From NCBI GenBank assembly GCA_900708905.1, contig CAADRB010000067.1, positions 62,001 to 126,000 of the forward strand: 64,000 nucleotides of DNA, given 5' to 3'. Position numbers and translations under genes: made by a program. The notes below the pieces were generated by a model. It had not been told where the DNA came from. It searched no databases and saw only the letters and a list, made by a program, of their open reading frames with translations. This stretch comes from Hymenolepis diminuta (taxonomy: Eukaryota > Platyhelminthes > Cestoda > Cyclophyllidea > Hymenolepididae). Shown here one piece after another: positions 1 to 11,260 of the stretch (positions are counted from its first letter, which is position 1; every line of letters begins with the position of its first letter).

Positions 1-164
1 TGCCCGATTTCAAAGTACTTCCACCAAAATGGATCTGCTGAAAGCGATTGTTCAACTCCTGCATGAATCATTTCATGATGAAGACCATTTCGAATCCCCA
101 TGTGGCCCTTGCTTAACATGGTAACATCAGCTAGTTGACAATGACGTTCCACAGACTGTGTTAG
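1..164 (-). CDS. INTS10: INTS10-like gene, 3'-most visible exon (runs off the left edge)
   Basis: Seen: on the minus strand a clear 3' splice site (branch-like TTAAC, then TATTTTTTCAAG) is followed by a frame open to base 1, beginning LTQSVERHCQLADVTMLSKG and continuing through GIRNGLHHEM to WWKYFEIG. Known: INTS10 is an Integrator subunit of about 710 residues in human; the complex acts in the nucleus with RNA polymerase II in snRNA 3' processing and transcription attenuation. Inference: GHMGIRNGLHHEM lines up with ITKGVKEDFRLAM near the human C-terminus, recalled from memory, which fits this being the last or next-to-last exon. The plus strand is also open over 1-124, but it lacks a splice signal as good. 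That a coding exon exists is fairly secure; the family name is less so. Confidence 0.5.
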
Positions 165-909
165 CTTGAAAAAATATTTATCCGTTAATACAATTTTAAA
201 CGATCTTGATTACCTCTGTGAGTGCATCCTGGAAATTTGTGACGGTAAAGTGATTTCCAGTTGTGGGCTGGGATTTTGGGCCGCAGATGAAAATTGAACA
301 TTGAAACAGACTCTAAAATGCAAAATTACGGACGGCATTATTCAGTTACTGTTTCTTTAAGGACTAATTATTTAGATAATGAATAAGATAAAATCCATAA
401 TAACTAAGAATGTAGTTTTGGCACTTCAATCACAAATCTTGTGTACTACTGCACATATATAGAAAATTTTTCATCGACAATTGGCATATACTAGTTAGCT
501 AACAAAACTTCAGACGAATTCTAAGTAATTTTGCGATGGTAGTAGATAATTGCAGTCAGGTATGATAATAAAGAAATGGCCTATAAAAGGACAAAACCCA
601 TAAAATCATATTTTTATAGAAATTTTCCCTTTGTGATTGTTAAATCGCATCCGGTTAATGATCCCGTCATCATATACACTAAATCATTTTCAGTAGAAAT
701 GTTATCAAACTGTCAGAAATGTAGATTTCCTGTTGATCATTATTCTAATCATCGCAGGATTGGCTAGTGTCATGAAGAGAGATTTGAAGATCTCGAAATA
801 CTTTTCTTTGAATGCTGTTTTGTTGCATTTATTTGTACTTGCCTATATCAACCTGCCCCTCTTAGGTGCCGTATCCTAATCGTATAAATCTCTTCAGTTC
901 TTGATGTAC
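165..909. other. Intron or spacer of the minus-strand gene
   Basis: This stretch is stop-rich in every frame and holds the pyrimidine tract and branch-like TTAAC belonging to the exon at 1-164. The 63-codon frame at 576-767 has no splice signals or protein-like composition and looks accidental. I see no other feature. Confidence 0.4.
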
Positions 910-1099
910 GCTTTTGCAGGAAATGTGGTCCGAATAACTATTTTGTAAAAATATAAAATTTAAGATGAAATGGCGCAAGGGTCCGTAAAGTATGAAAGAT
1001 AGAAACATGAACAAAGAACCATTAAATGGTACGAAGTTAAGAGGAAGCGACCATCTTATCGAAATGACCACTACTTCGCGGAACTTTACTTGAGTACAT
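910..1099 (-). CDS. Ambiguous exon candidate, possibly INTS10-like
   Basis: On the minus strand CTTTGATCCCAG at 1,100 could be an acceptor, and AGC|GTACAT at 909 a weak donor. The open frame between them reads VKFREVVVISIRW, then a hydrophobic stretch with SLPLNFVPFNGSLFMFLSF and ILNFIFLQNSYS. In human INTS10 the segment after KPKFRKG is similarly hydrophobic, followed by VIVLLQQEW, so position and texture fit the gene order. The match is loose. The opposite strand competes: a plus frame over about 996-1,141 (KWYEVKRKRPSYRNDHYFAE and on) runs into a better donor, CATTG|GTAAGC, but has no good acceptor. Only one can be right, and neither may be. Confidence 0.2.
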
Positions 1100-1622
1100 C
1101 TGGGATCAAAGCTTCTCATAAGCCACCGTTCTCTCGCATTGGTAAGCATTCTAAGTAGTACTTCTCTACTGGCTAGGGGGGTTGCTAGCTCAATCTATTT
1201 CCAATTTTGCTGTAATAACGTGCCTGGTAATTCACATTTGCTTCTGCATAGAATACACGATTATGGAACTAAATAAAAGTAAAATCCTCAGTTGATGAAA
1301 AATAGCATTCAAAAATTGTCAAAATAAACGGAGCTCCTAATAAACATTCTATGTTCAAATAATTAAGGTTTTTACGTCTTTAAAATAGTTTAAAAAACAA
1401 TTCAATACTTGATCCCAGGAGGAGTCTTTAATCTTTCCCATCAAAATTTAGCTTTAATTTTTGAGCCAGATATATGGGTAGTTTTTGATTTGAAACAAAA
1501 AAAGTTGCTTTGGATGAAATTTTAGAGTAGTGATTAATAGGAAGATATCATTTGTGATTGAAAAGCTCAAATAACGCTTGAAACGAAAAGTTAATATCGC
1601 AGTACTCTCCCATACCTCTTAC
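1100..1622. other. Probable intron between exon candidates
   Basis: This segment is stop-rich. It holds a small GC-richer run near 1,175-1,195 and nothing else I can name. Human INTS10 has about 60 residues between the blocks assigned to the flanking exons; I could not find a block encoding them here. Confidence 0.3.
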
Positions 1623-1744
1623 CTGCATGGAAAATAGCATTTTCCTAAAGGTTTGATTATACTGAATGGAATCGTAAATTATCATCTCATCCAGTACGGC
1701 TTGGAAACCATGAGAATTGATAGCCACTTGTAGTACGAGGACAC
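1623..1744 (-). CDS. INTS10: INTS10-like exon carrying the MIIY..QY block
   Basis: Seen on the minus strand: acceptor TTTTATTCTTGTAAAATCAAAG at 1,745, then two bases plus 40 codons containing VLVLQVAINSHGFQAVLDE and EMIIYDSIQYNQTFRKML, then a perfect donor, ATGCAG|GTAAGA, at 1,622. Inference: EMIIYDSIQYNQTF aligns with DMIIYQGQYKKAI of human INTS10, six identities over about 13 positions with one gap, and it lies at the right place in the gene order. The frame stays open further upstream to about 1,809, but a TGA blocks an extension to the stronger-looking acceptor TGTATTTTCCAG at 1,838. The shorter exon avoids that stop. It starts needing one base from the previous exon, which the block at 3,002-3,172 does not supply, so an exon may be missing. 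Confidence 0.45.
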
Positions 1745-3001
1745 CTTTGATTTTACAAGAATAAAATGTTTTACGTACGTCAACCACCAGGTCGGCATTA
1801 TTTGGTCAATTCCTAACAGGTAAATTCAAAGCTATTTCTGGAAAATACACGATTAAATTAATATATGCAAATCAAAACCTGGGCTTTTGGAGATATTCGT
1901 CTAAAAGAAATATCGTCTAATAGTCCAATAGCTCAATGAAACTATCTCAAATATCTCTAAATTGATGATCTACAAGACTTAAAGATCATAACCGTCACCG
2001 CAGTTGTACATAAACTCTTGATTTCAAGACCGAAAATCTTTAATTTCAATTTTCCTCTCCTCTGTAAGTATTTTGTTGAGAAATCTATGCTGCTCCGTCC
2101 AAAGTATAACTTCCTTTGCAACCTTTAAGACTAAATCAAGGAATACATTACCTGATTTGAGAAAAATGCTGATTTTGTTTCTAATTTTTCATTGTTATAT
2201 TATTTTAAATGCAACAGCGTTTATCACTGTGATTTGAATGTGACCTTTTTACGTTTCCTAGATGTTTTCATCATAGACAACTTATATTTACGCCAATTTT
2301 AGTTAATTCCTAGTAGCATCTTTTGCACTTAACCACACAAATTGAGGACAAACACTGAATGTAAATGCAAACACTTGTTCTTTGCTTATTTTCTCTTTTA
2401 AGTTGAATATCTATCGAGACAAAAGACAAACAAGGCAAATAAATTCGTTGAGATGGTTACGAAAGAAAGCAAATAGATACAAATATCTTAAACATTTGTC
2501 ACAATTTAATATTGTCAATAATAATCACACTAAAATAGTAGAAGTATAGTAGAATAGAGAAAATGCATATAAATGCGAAGAGTTTTGAGATTTGTTAGGA
2601 AAAAGTGTATGGAATTGATAGGATTTTATAGAACCCGTTAAATACCAGGGTACCCAATGTGATTAATCTTGTTAAACAGAATTAAGAACTTATTTAATTA
2701 GACCCTGTCTGATCTTTGATCCCCAATTGACAATTTGTGCTGCCAAAATTGTATTGCCTTTACTACAAGTGCACAGCTCAGAAGATAATTAATTTAATCG
2801 GGTTGATTGAATCATCAATTTATCTAACACATATTTTGCAGCAAATTTCAATAAATCCCTTTGACTTTTTGCGTACTATTTTAAACAAACACATATTTAT
2901 CAAATAAAAGACTGAGTGTTTAAAAGCAATAAATGCGTCAATTTTATACACATTATAAACAGTCAAAATTAAGATGATTAAAGTATGAAAACCGTGTTTA
3001 C
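1745..3001. other. Intron of the minus-strand gene
   Basis: AT-rich, stop-dense sequence. At 1,745-1,837 there is an exon-like extension with one in-frame TGA (see findings). The rest shows nothing beyond short A and T runs. Confidence 0.4.
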
Positions 3002-3172
3002 CCTTCTCTCTTTAACGCTGAAAAGAGCCGCTGTTATTTGATTTATGCAAGGGGAAGATCCATCGTTAACAAACTCAATTGGTAAAAGATAATCCACATT
3101 GGATTCTTCTAACCTTGGAACTTTGGATGATACTTCAGGATCTTCGGAGAAATTTCGTTTATGTGCCATTTT
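3002..3172 (-). CDS. INTS10: INTS10-like internal exon with basic/acidic linker
   Basis: Seen: a textbook acceptor on the minus strand (TTCTTTATCTCTTTGAACACTTTAG) at 3,173 and a donor GAGAAGG|GTAAAC at 3,001 enclose exactly 57 codons, phase 0 at both ends. The peptide has a charged start, KMAHKRNFSEDPEVSSKVPR, then LEESNVDYLLPIEF and a helical-looking tail, CINQITAALFSVKERR. The ATG at 3,169 has a good context (AAAATGG), but the acceptor four bases upstream makes an internal exon more likely than a first exon. Inference: HKRNFSE and the helical tail resemble HKKRKLAE and VLESFKLARESWELL of human INTS10. This is one of the best exon structures in the window; the homology alone would be weak. 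Confidence 0.5.
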
Positions 3173-4210
3173 CTAAAGTGTTCAAAGAGATAAAGAACTT
3201 GAAAAAATGTTAATTGACAAGCATTGTCAAAATAATCTGTCGAACGTATAATTGTTGAAGTGTAAGGATTTATGTAAGTTGGACTTCTTCAAAGAGGGAG
3301 AAGATAAATCTTTTGTGTTTAATGGGTAAACGCCGGGGCTTAATCAACATTTTTTGATGGACCGGGTAATAAGGCAAGATTAAGAGACGAGCCTTTACTT
3401 TCAACCTAACCTTCAAAATTATTTCGAAAGTGTAAACTATAACTTTGAATATCTGTAATTGAAAGTGAGAGATTCACATATGAAAGAGATTAAGATTTCA
3501 GAGCGTATCGATTATCAGGATAATCTGTGTATGATGGCCATTAGATCAGAGCTATTAAAGCGCAATTGAAAAACTCATGTAGATTCTAGCTATGTATACC
3601 GGCAATATGACCATTAATAAATTGTGTGCTTAAGAAGATACAGAAATATAATAGTTAACGATTAACTGGAGCCCGACAAATTAGTCTGTTAAAATCTATA
3701 TTTAATATATGCAAAAGTTAATCCTATGGTGATCTCTCTTCAAGAGACAGTTGAAGTGATGCCATTCGATTTTAAGGTAACAAACAAATAGCTTTAATAA
3801 TTACATAAATTTAATAAATACTCTGGCACGTACACCTTAATCTGAATTGAGCAGTGAACATGTGAAAATCCTAAACTCCTTGGTCCGAATTATCTCTTCT
3901 CCCCCTCTCAAACTTCAGACTTTAAAGTTAGGTGCCCTCTTGTCTAGCTAATATAATGCAAATGTGCTTCATAGATTAATGGAAAACGATATTTATTCGA
4001 AGGTATATTTACATTTTTTAAAGTTCAGCAACTAGAACTTTATATAAAATGAGATTTGATGCCAAATTTTAGTGAAACAAGATGCTCAAGCATAATATAT
4101 CCAAGAGGATGGGCCAAGATTAAAAAAATCTTAAAAATGTCTAATTATTCAACTGGAAAATTTCTTGATCGATTTTCATATTGAAACTGCAAACATTCAG
4201 TGCGCCATAC
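3173..4210. other. Intron of the minus-strand gene
   Basis: Contains the pyrimidine tract for the exon at 3,002-3,172 and otherwise stop-rich AT-biased DNA. No repeat or coding block recognised. Confidence 0.4.
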
Positions 4211-4321
4211 TTTTCTATTAATGACTCATACACTATGACTAAATGTACATAAATTATTAGGCCGGAACTTTTTAAGCTTAACAGATTACGAGGAGCCTCA
4301 ACGTATTGTATCCCGTCATAA
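4211..4321 (-). CDS. Exon candidate of the INTS10-like gene
   Basis: Minus strand: acceptor AATTGCATTTAG at 4,322; donor GAAAA|GTATGG at 4,210. The frame reads SYDGIQYVEAPRNLLSL, then SSGLIIYVHLVIVYESLIEK, and stays open to about 4,141. VHLVIVYESLIEKYG resembles VPLVLLEDVSNVYG, the stretch just before the HKKRK linker of human INTS10, so the order is right. The donor is only fair, and the phase does not match the neighbouring candidate at 4,577-4,648, so the ends are uncertain. Confidence 0.3.
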
Positions 4322-4576
4322 CTAAATGCAATTTGCATTCACAATTGTAAGAATTTCAGATTTGATATTCTAACATGAGATTAATAGATCTCTTAATTTA
4401 AATCATTGCTCAAATAGCTCTGAACGTTTTCAATATGGAATTCTAATTTAACAACAATCCACAGATTTCTCAGTGCCGGCATCCTTAACTCAACCTTCTG
4501 AGCTCAACCTTCTAGGCCATATGGATGAATCCAGACTGCCAATATGAGAAGGCTTCCATGATTGCCTGATTTTTAC
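4322..4576. other. Short spacer or intron
   Basis: Stop-rich sequence with no splice block of its own. The open frame of the next exon candidate extends down to 4,490 in this interval without a recognisable donor other than the one at 4,576. Confidence 0.3.
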
Positions 4577-4648
4577 TTCACTGACTCCACCGCGCTCTAT
4601 TTGAACAACCCTGATGGTATACATTTGATAGTATACTTTGATTAAAAC
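4577..4648 (-). CDS. Exon candidate of the INTS10-like gene (possibly longer, to 4,822)
   Basis: Minus strand: a classic branch point plus acceptor (GCTAACTATTTTACAG) at 4,649 and donor AGTGAA|GTAAAA at 4,576 enclose 24 codons starting VLIKVYYQMYTIRVVQIERG. The same frame is open upstream to about 4,838, giving 110 codons in all, so a longer exon is possible. VLIKVYYQMYTI has the texture of VFFKNAFQYVNSI in human INTS10, just ahead of the block assigned to 4,211-4,321. The match is weak in isolation; the splice signals and order give it some weight. Confidence 0.3.
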
Positions 4649-5529
4649 CTGTAAAATAGTTAGCACTATTAGGCGCATTAATGGATCAGTAATCAATGTT
4701 CTCGTCCGGTAAATCAGATGACACGAGACCAGTGAGCATCGATGCAGCCCAGTGATGTGGATGGCCAACGTTTCTAGTGAATTTTGACCAACAAAATGGG
4801 CAGAAGGAAATGAATTTCTCATAAAATTGATATCTAGCGTACGTTCTCTTTACTCTAGTGAAATTTTGTTAACGCTTTTCTTAATGAACACAAGAATAGT
4901 GATAACAGATAAGTACATTTTTAAAAGACATCTTTCAGTAGTGGTCAGCCTTTTTGGCTAAATGAGAAAAAACGCCTAACGTTTCAGAACAATCTATGTG
5001 TGGGTCTTGTTTCATCTCTGAGCTCCATTTAATGCCAGTTTTTTCCTAATTTAATCAGCAATTATTCTGTAATTTCATCTCAGTAAGCTAGATCTGCGCA
5101 TCTTCTCAGCTTTATTATTCAAATGTGAATTAGGAAACCACGAATTTACTCCCATGACAAATTTTCATTGCTACTTTTATTCTCATGCTAAAAGAAATTT
5201 TCGGATTAAGTTCTAATCAAAACTTTTCAACATTATCTATAATTTCTGTAAAGAATCTTTTCTTAGCTCAAACTGCATAAATTACATGAAAATCAATAAA
5301 ACTACTTTAGACTGACGCAAAATATTAAGAAGGGGCAAATGTAAGCTCCTAGACGAACAAGTGCTACTTAAATTATTTCAGCGGCATGTGAATTAGACAG
5401 GTGAATATATGGATGTCAGGAAGAGGTTAGAACAAGTAAAGATTAAAAGAAGTAAGGTAACGACTCACATAAATCCCACTGATATAGACATAAGTTACTT
5501 GTGACTATGATTTGTGCCAACCTCTAATT

Positions 5530-5640
5530 ATAGGGGTTGAGAGTTTAAGTGCGCTGGTGTCGAGTGCGTGCTGGAGCGAAGCACAGTCTAATTGGCTGTC
5601 GACAGCCCCAACACATGGCGGAAAATCATAATTGACGATT
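5530..5640. other. CpG-richer patch with a 14-base palindrome
   Basis: About 100 bases stand out from the AT-rich surroundings by several CG dinucleotides (GTGCGCTGG, GTCGAGTGCGTGC, GGAGCGAAGC). The perfect palindrome GGCTGTCGACAGCC lies at 5,594-5,607. One plus frame reads SALVSSACWSEAQSNWLS. It could be the remnant of an inserted element or a regulatory patch; no family is recognised. Confidence 0.3.
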
Positions 5641-6665
5641 TTGGTCTAAAAACCACGCACCCATTCTCTATAACCCGTATTTTTGTGTGCTCACATATAA
5701 CCTTGAGAAATACCAATCAGACTGAAGGTATAAATATACTACACTCTTATTATATAAACCATTAGGTACCACTTAAGTAAAGATATCTAATTTTAATAAT
5801 TTCTATTTATTGTAACAAGCAAAGTGAAAGTTTCTATTTTAAGAATAAAAATAGGTTACACTTGCAGCATATGAAAATGTTAGTAAAAAAGTATTTTCAC
5901 AATTTTCAGACATTACGATACAAACCAACATCTCGTGTCTTACAGATTTATAGAAAATCATAAGAAAGTTATGGCAGTCATTGTAAGAAGAAATAAGTAA
6001 ATAATAGAAAAACATCGTTAGGATAAGAGCAATAATTAAATTTTTAATACTACTTAAATATGAAAAAATGAAATAACTTTTATGACACTCAAATTAAAGA
6101 ATATTTACTTTAATAAAACATATTTAAAATTGTACAATCGTACTTGAAATTATCTACTCATTTTCCGTCCATTGAAGTTGAAGTACTGCTAAAATCCGCC
6201 ACTGATTTCCACTCTATCTTGGTAAAGTTTCAAGAAAACAGAATCGAAAGAACAAAACAGACGCTTTGATGCAAGTTATAACCGGAATTAGCGACAAACG
6301 TCGCACATTTTAAATTTAATATCGTAACACGCTTAAATCTTTTGCTTAGACTTATAATACAGTCATATTATCTTATATTTTCGAATCGGCACCTCTGAAA
6401 TTTTACAGTCATAACTTGAGGCAAATAAAGGCTTACGTCATTATAATGCATTGATGATTTAGTCGCAAAATTTCTTATCATTTCAGATCTGATCGATTTT
6501 TGAAATCTCGACTGCAGGGTAATTTATTAGATAATAACTCTTTAAGGGACGAAAATTAATTGTTAAAGTTTATTGCTGTTCGTTTAAAATATTTTATCAA
6601 ATAACATATTCAAATACTACGTTATAATAGTAGCCTTCAATGCTGCGTTAAATGAGACCAAAAGT

Positions 6666-6687
6666 ACATACACATACACATATATAT
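6666..6687. repeat. CA/TA microsatellite
   Basis: Short run of ACATACACATACACATATATAT type. It is a simple repeat of ordinary length with no sign of function. Confidence 0.7.
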
Positions 6688-8539
6688 CTTATCCCACATT
6701 TGGAAAGCATTTAAAGTTTGTCAGAGAACATAAAAAATTTAAAAGATTGCGTGGTGGCGCAAATTCAATTTTTATAGTCATGTTATTGCAAATCGTATTA
6801 GCTAATTTGATTTGTTAGAATAATTTTCGATTAACTACCTGCCTAGTATTAAAAATGCCATTAAGTGACAGTTATTTCATAATGTTATTGCGAGCACATT
6901 CTAGCTACATTTTTTTTCCATACAGGCACTGAATATTTAGATGGGAACTTTGAGACATCATCCTATGATAATTTACCTCCCATGGCATTGCGAAACTATT
7001 GAAAGTCTTATTAGTGTGAGAGTATCTTAACGGGGAACGATAAGTCCAATGAGATATAATAGAGGAATGGGGTTAATGAGTAGGTAGTAAAGCCAAAATA
7101 GCAAGAACTATTGAAATTTTCATATTTCAATATAGAGATATTTCATTATTTCATTTCAGGACGCCCAAAATAAATGATTTGACACCCAAGTTTGTGGGAA
7201 AGATTATATTTACAATACTAAGAGCTTATTGAGCAGTTTATTCAACTAAATGCTCGATCTGGCCAGTTTGGTTCACTTGTATCTTCTAACGGCTATAAGC
7301 AGAAATACGAGATTGTCGAAGAAATTTTAGTCACCGATGATCATTATCAGTTTATTTTGTTTGAGGAAGAATGCATTAAATTCATTTGTAGTCGTCCTTT
7401 TGACAAGTGTGATCTAAATCAGCATAATCATTTAAAAAATTGTGCTTACTCAGTGGTTTATTTTTATTGCTTCTACTTTCGATGGTAGCTAAATGAAATT
7501 ACTCTGTGAATACTAGTAAAGTAGTCGGCCAATCAATTCCGCCAATTGCTGTTCCTTGCACTTTGCTAAAAAGTCGCGATGCACTTTGAAGCGATTTTCC
7601 GATATACTTAATCGAATCATAAATATTTTGATTCATTGTTCTGTGATGGACTAAAGAGAGTGCAATATTAATATCGATTACATCAGTGACTGATTAAATT
7701 AATAGGCGTAGAAGAAAACATTTATGTCATTTTTTGAAGAATAAAGTAAACGTATTGTGAACTAAACTGAGCAATATTTGAGAAATTTTCTAATTCTTAA
7801 ATTACTAGCGAGAATGTTTCCGCATAATAATTTTTCTCCTAATATACTTTTTAGCGTTATTATTGTCAATGACCAAAATAACACTTTTAAAAATTTTAGT
7901 TGGGGAGGAACTGCTAAACATAGAAAGCAGTGAAATTGTTTAAAAGAGTGAAAGGTCCGGATATTCGAGTGAATATTTATAATTATATGGACTCAGATTT
8001 TGACCCCACTTAATGGGTATGGTTCATCACTTCACGTCGTTTTGCTTGCCTATTAAATCTCAGAATTTGGTCCAAATGCTCATATTTGAGTTAATTTTAG
8101 TGATGTTTAGAGATAATTGACCAATTGGTTAAATTGAGTGGTTCATTGTGTCACCTTGATATTTTAACTTATTAGGAATCATGTGCAAAAGACTATGAAG
8201 ACACCAGAAAGAAAGCGTATAATAATGCCAATTAATAAGGACTTTTGTGATATACATAAAATAAATAATGTAATCCATTCAATATAATCAAGAATTTAAT
8301 AGATTGGATGGAATAAATCATTTAATCAATTTTTTGCTTGAACTCCCTTGAGGTAGGGATTTACGCTTTCCGAAGCATCATTAACTGTTTAAGCTGTAAT
8401 AATCCGGTAAAAAAGAAGATTTCCTTGTTGTTTTAATCAATTTATTTTACTAATGGCTTTCCGTAAGCCTTATTTTTATTCTCCCTGGAATTATAGCACT
8501 CAAAAGAAAACAAGAAGGACTTAACGTAGTAGTCAAAGT

Positions 8540-8640
8540 GCAAGCTCAAATGAAGCTAAGCCGAGGGATTCTTAAGAGGGATCCACTAAGCTTGTTCTTC
8601 CCACTTCATGACTCTGCGAGAACGTAATTTGTTAATACTT
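8540..8640 (+). pseudogene. Reverse-transcriptase motif relic, copy 1
   Basis: Around 8,565-8,627 one frame reads GILKRDPLSLFFPLHDSAR. This resembles the conserved block G(V/I)xQGDPLSPxLF of non-LTR (RTE/CR1-like) reverse transcriptases. The region is nearly alignable, base by base, with 11,985-12,055, which suggests two decayed copies of one element. Stops and frameshifts surround it and no ORF survives. Confidence 0.3.
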
Positions 8641-10275
8641 GATCAGTTTATTTTGCGCTTAAATGCCCTGCTCAAGCTAAAATAGTTATTCAGAGGACTA
8701 AGAACTTCGTGTAAACATGAATACAAGAATGGACATGATTTGTACATTTGAACTAAAAATGTCAGCTGTGAATTTATTTATTAAATGATAATTTAGTAAG
8801 GTTATGGGATAAGAAAATAATATTTATGGAGTACAAAGTAGGGATCGGTTGCATATATTACAATTAATTTGGAAGAATTGAAAGCGAGGTGAGATAGCAA
8901 GATATCGTAAAATGTAAATTAGACGAAAAGAAGAGAATCAATATTTGAAATAAACTTAGTTTTAATTTGACTCACTTTGACTACTAGTCCTTAATAAAGC
9001 ATTAAACCCCAATTAAAAAGACAACCAACCTAATCCTGAACAAATCTCTCTCTGTGTTTTTTGTAGGCATCGGAATACCTTCCAGATGCTCAATGAAGTG
9101 ACACTGATTGCAATACAGTGCGCATATTGTGCTGTTTCAAAATGTTTTGATATTTGTTTCTTGAGTCAATCATCAATTGGAGTGGTTCTTTGGCTTGCTA
9201 TTAAAAGTCCGATTTATGCAACTTCTGCTGTGATTTGCAATCAATTTTACAATCAGATCAACTCCGTTACTTAATTGTCAAGGCTTTGGACCATATCTGA
9301 GTCAGACGTCTGTATTCTTCAATAGTTCTTAAAATTTGACAAAGCATGTTATCAAACAGTGATCAAAAACTATTAGAGGCTCCGTAGGCTCTTTTACCTG
9401 TGATTCTGAATGTTTTAAAGAGTGAAGAATTAGAGATTCTGCTCTCCTTTTTTGGATGAACGATATAAATGTATCATTTAGTACTCTTCTCATAGTGATA
9501 AGCTTTGAAAGCTTTAGCTTATGTTTCCAGCAGACACTTGGAATTTTTATTCTAATATAAGATATTTTATCTGAATCTGTTAAATTTCCCCAAAAAGAAA
9601 TGAGTATTGAAAGAAAATCGAGTCCAAGTATTCACTTAAGGTCCACCTCAACGAAGATTCCTGATGTTGCTCGTGTAAGATTCACTTTGAATTAAATGAA
9701 CTCTTTTCTGATTTTTTTATTTCTTTTGCGGAGGCTGGAGCAATCCATGAGTAAAAAGTGGCTAATAATATCGAATGTGATATTACTGGCTTTCTTCTTC
9801 TGCCTACCTTCAATGAAATTTTGCAGCTATTTTAAAAAAATGCAACTTTGGGATATGATCTTTTAGTGGAAGATAGCCCTGAGTCACAAAGGGCTTAATT
9901 TTTTGACGGTCCATTGGTGAGAGAATGCAATTTCAATTCACCAATAAAGTTATATTTATCCTTCTTATTCATTTCGAGATAGGATAAAGAATGGATGAAT
10001 TTCTTCATTTTCCTTTCAGTGTGAGATTTTCAAGCAAAACAGGCTTAGTTTATTTTCTTGAGATTGCTTTAAGTCCTTTTGAAATTGCATTTTGACATTT
10101 GAGTGGTTGTTTTCAAAATCGAGACAATATCGGTTCTCATAACGCTGCTTTCAAGTCAATACATGCTAGATAAAAGAGATAATTTATCACCATTTGAAAG
10201 ATCTACGTGATATTTTGACAGTATTTAAATATCTTTCATGCGCCAAGGAAACGGTTGGCTTTTATTTGCGACTGG

Positions 10276-10290
10276 TATTATTATTATTAT
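10276..10290. repeat. (ATT)n microsatellite
   Basis: Five ATT units. Similar tracts occur at 20,783 and 59,681. Confidence 0.7.
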
Positions 10291-10510
10291 CCGCAGTAAT
10301 AAAGACATTTTTATGATTTTCAATAGTGGAAAACAACTGACATCGCATAACATTAGGCCCAAGAAATGATAAAAATGAAGGGAATCAGAAAAAATATAGA
10401 GATCAACGTCAACGGATTAAAAAGCCTTATTTTATTTGATTTTTGGACTCGGGTTGTACAATATTCACTAAAAGGGTGGTTCACGTTCCAAAACTTAAAT
10501 TTCACGATTC

Positions 10511-11260
10511 ATTCCCAGGATCGCAGCAAGTGCTCATTAAAGGTGTCTATTGCTTGTTAATAGCTGTTATTTAATTAGAAATGCTTGTCGCGCCGCTCCA
10601 TTTCGTTTTTATTCGATACAGTGATGTGTGATAATATTAATATGCAAATAGCTACACGGTTTAAACTAAAGTCTAACACGTTGAAGGTGGACTTTGGATT
10701 GTATGCGCAGCTACTAATATAGGTTTTCAGAAAACCACATTTCATAATGCAAACATTATTTTCTTAGATGATTTTCAAATTATTTGTAGTTGACTTTGAT
10801 TGAATATGTGTGGAGAGGAATTAAGACGGAAAAACTTGTGTCTTGAAAATATCTGTACAAAACTGACATTTATGAACGAAACTGTGACAGAAAATAATTA
10901 TTATAAATCAAAACACGAAAAATAAATATTTAAATTCCTCTATTTTGAATTCACTAAGATCATTAACGTATATATATTTTCCGATATTCATATTTTGCGA
11001 CTCCTCCCCTGGATTGCAGAAAATGTTTGTCAAAGGTGTTCAGTGCTTAATGACCGGTGTCATTTAATTAAGAAGAGTCAGTCTTGCCGCTTCATTTCGG
11101 TTTTTCTCCGAATGGTTAAGAAAGCATTTTCTTATATACACTTTAGCTAGAAGTTTTGACAGTCAAGAAGAGATAACTATTAAGTGAGTTCCGTAGGCTG
11201 TGCTCGTTGTTAATGCTAAATTTGCTTATTTATTTAATCAGAAGTGTTTTGGCGGGAACA
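10511..11260 (+). repeat. Three diverged copies of a short repeat
   Basis: Copies lie at about 10,511-10,618, 11,003-11,113 and 11,203-11,256. The first two share AAAGGTGT, a gapped TTAAT..C.GTTATTTAATTA core, then GCTTGTCGC/GTCTTGCCGC and CCATTTCG/TCATTTCGG in the same order and spacing. The third keeps only the core (TTATTTAATCAGAAGTGTTTTGGCG). They are in direct orientation, about 490 and 170 bases apart. It could be an old tandem duplication or a short interspersed element that inserted repeatedly; family unknown. Confidence 0.45.

Noticed and set aside
862..1149. Whole 95-codon minus ORF as a small gene
   Set aside because: It begins at a non-specific methionine with no promoter or splice context; only part of it is retained as an exon candidate.
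1548..1787. PIF/Harbinger transposase core, from a superficial likeness of SIQYNQTFRKMLF to the SVHDxxxFRxSxL block
   Set aside because: The catalytic acidic residues are absent and the INTS10 reading explains the same residues better and fits gene order.
3002..3169. ATG at 3,169 as a true gene start
   Set aside because: A near-perfect acceptor lies four bases upstream and the frame is open from it, so an internal exon is more likely.
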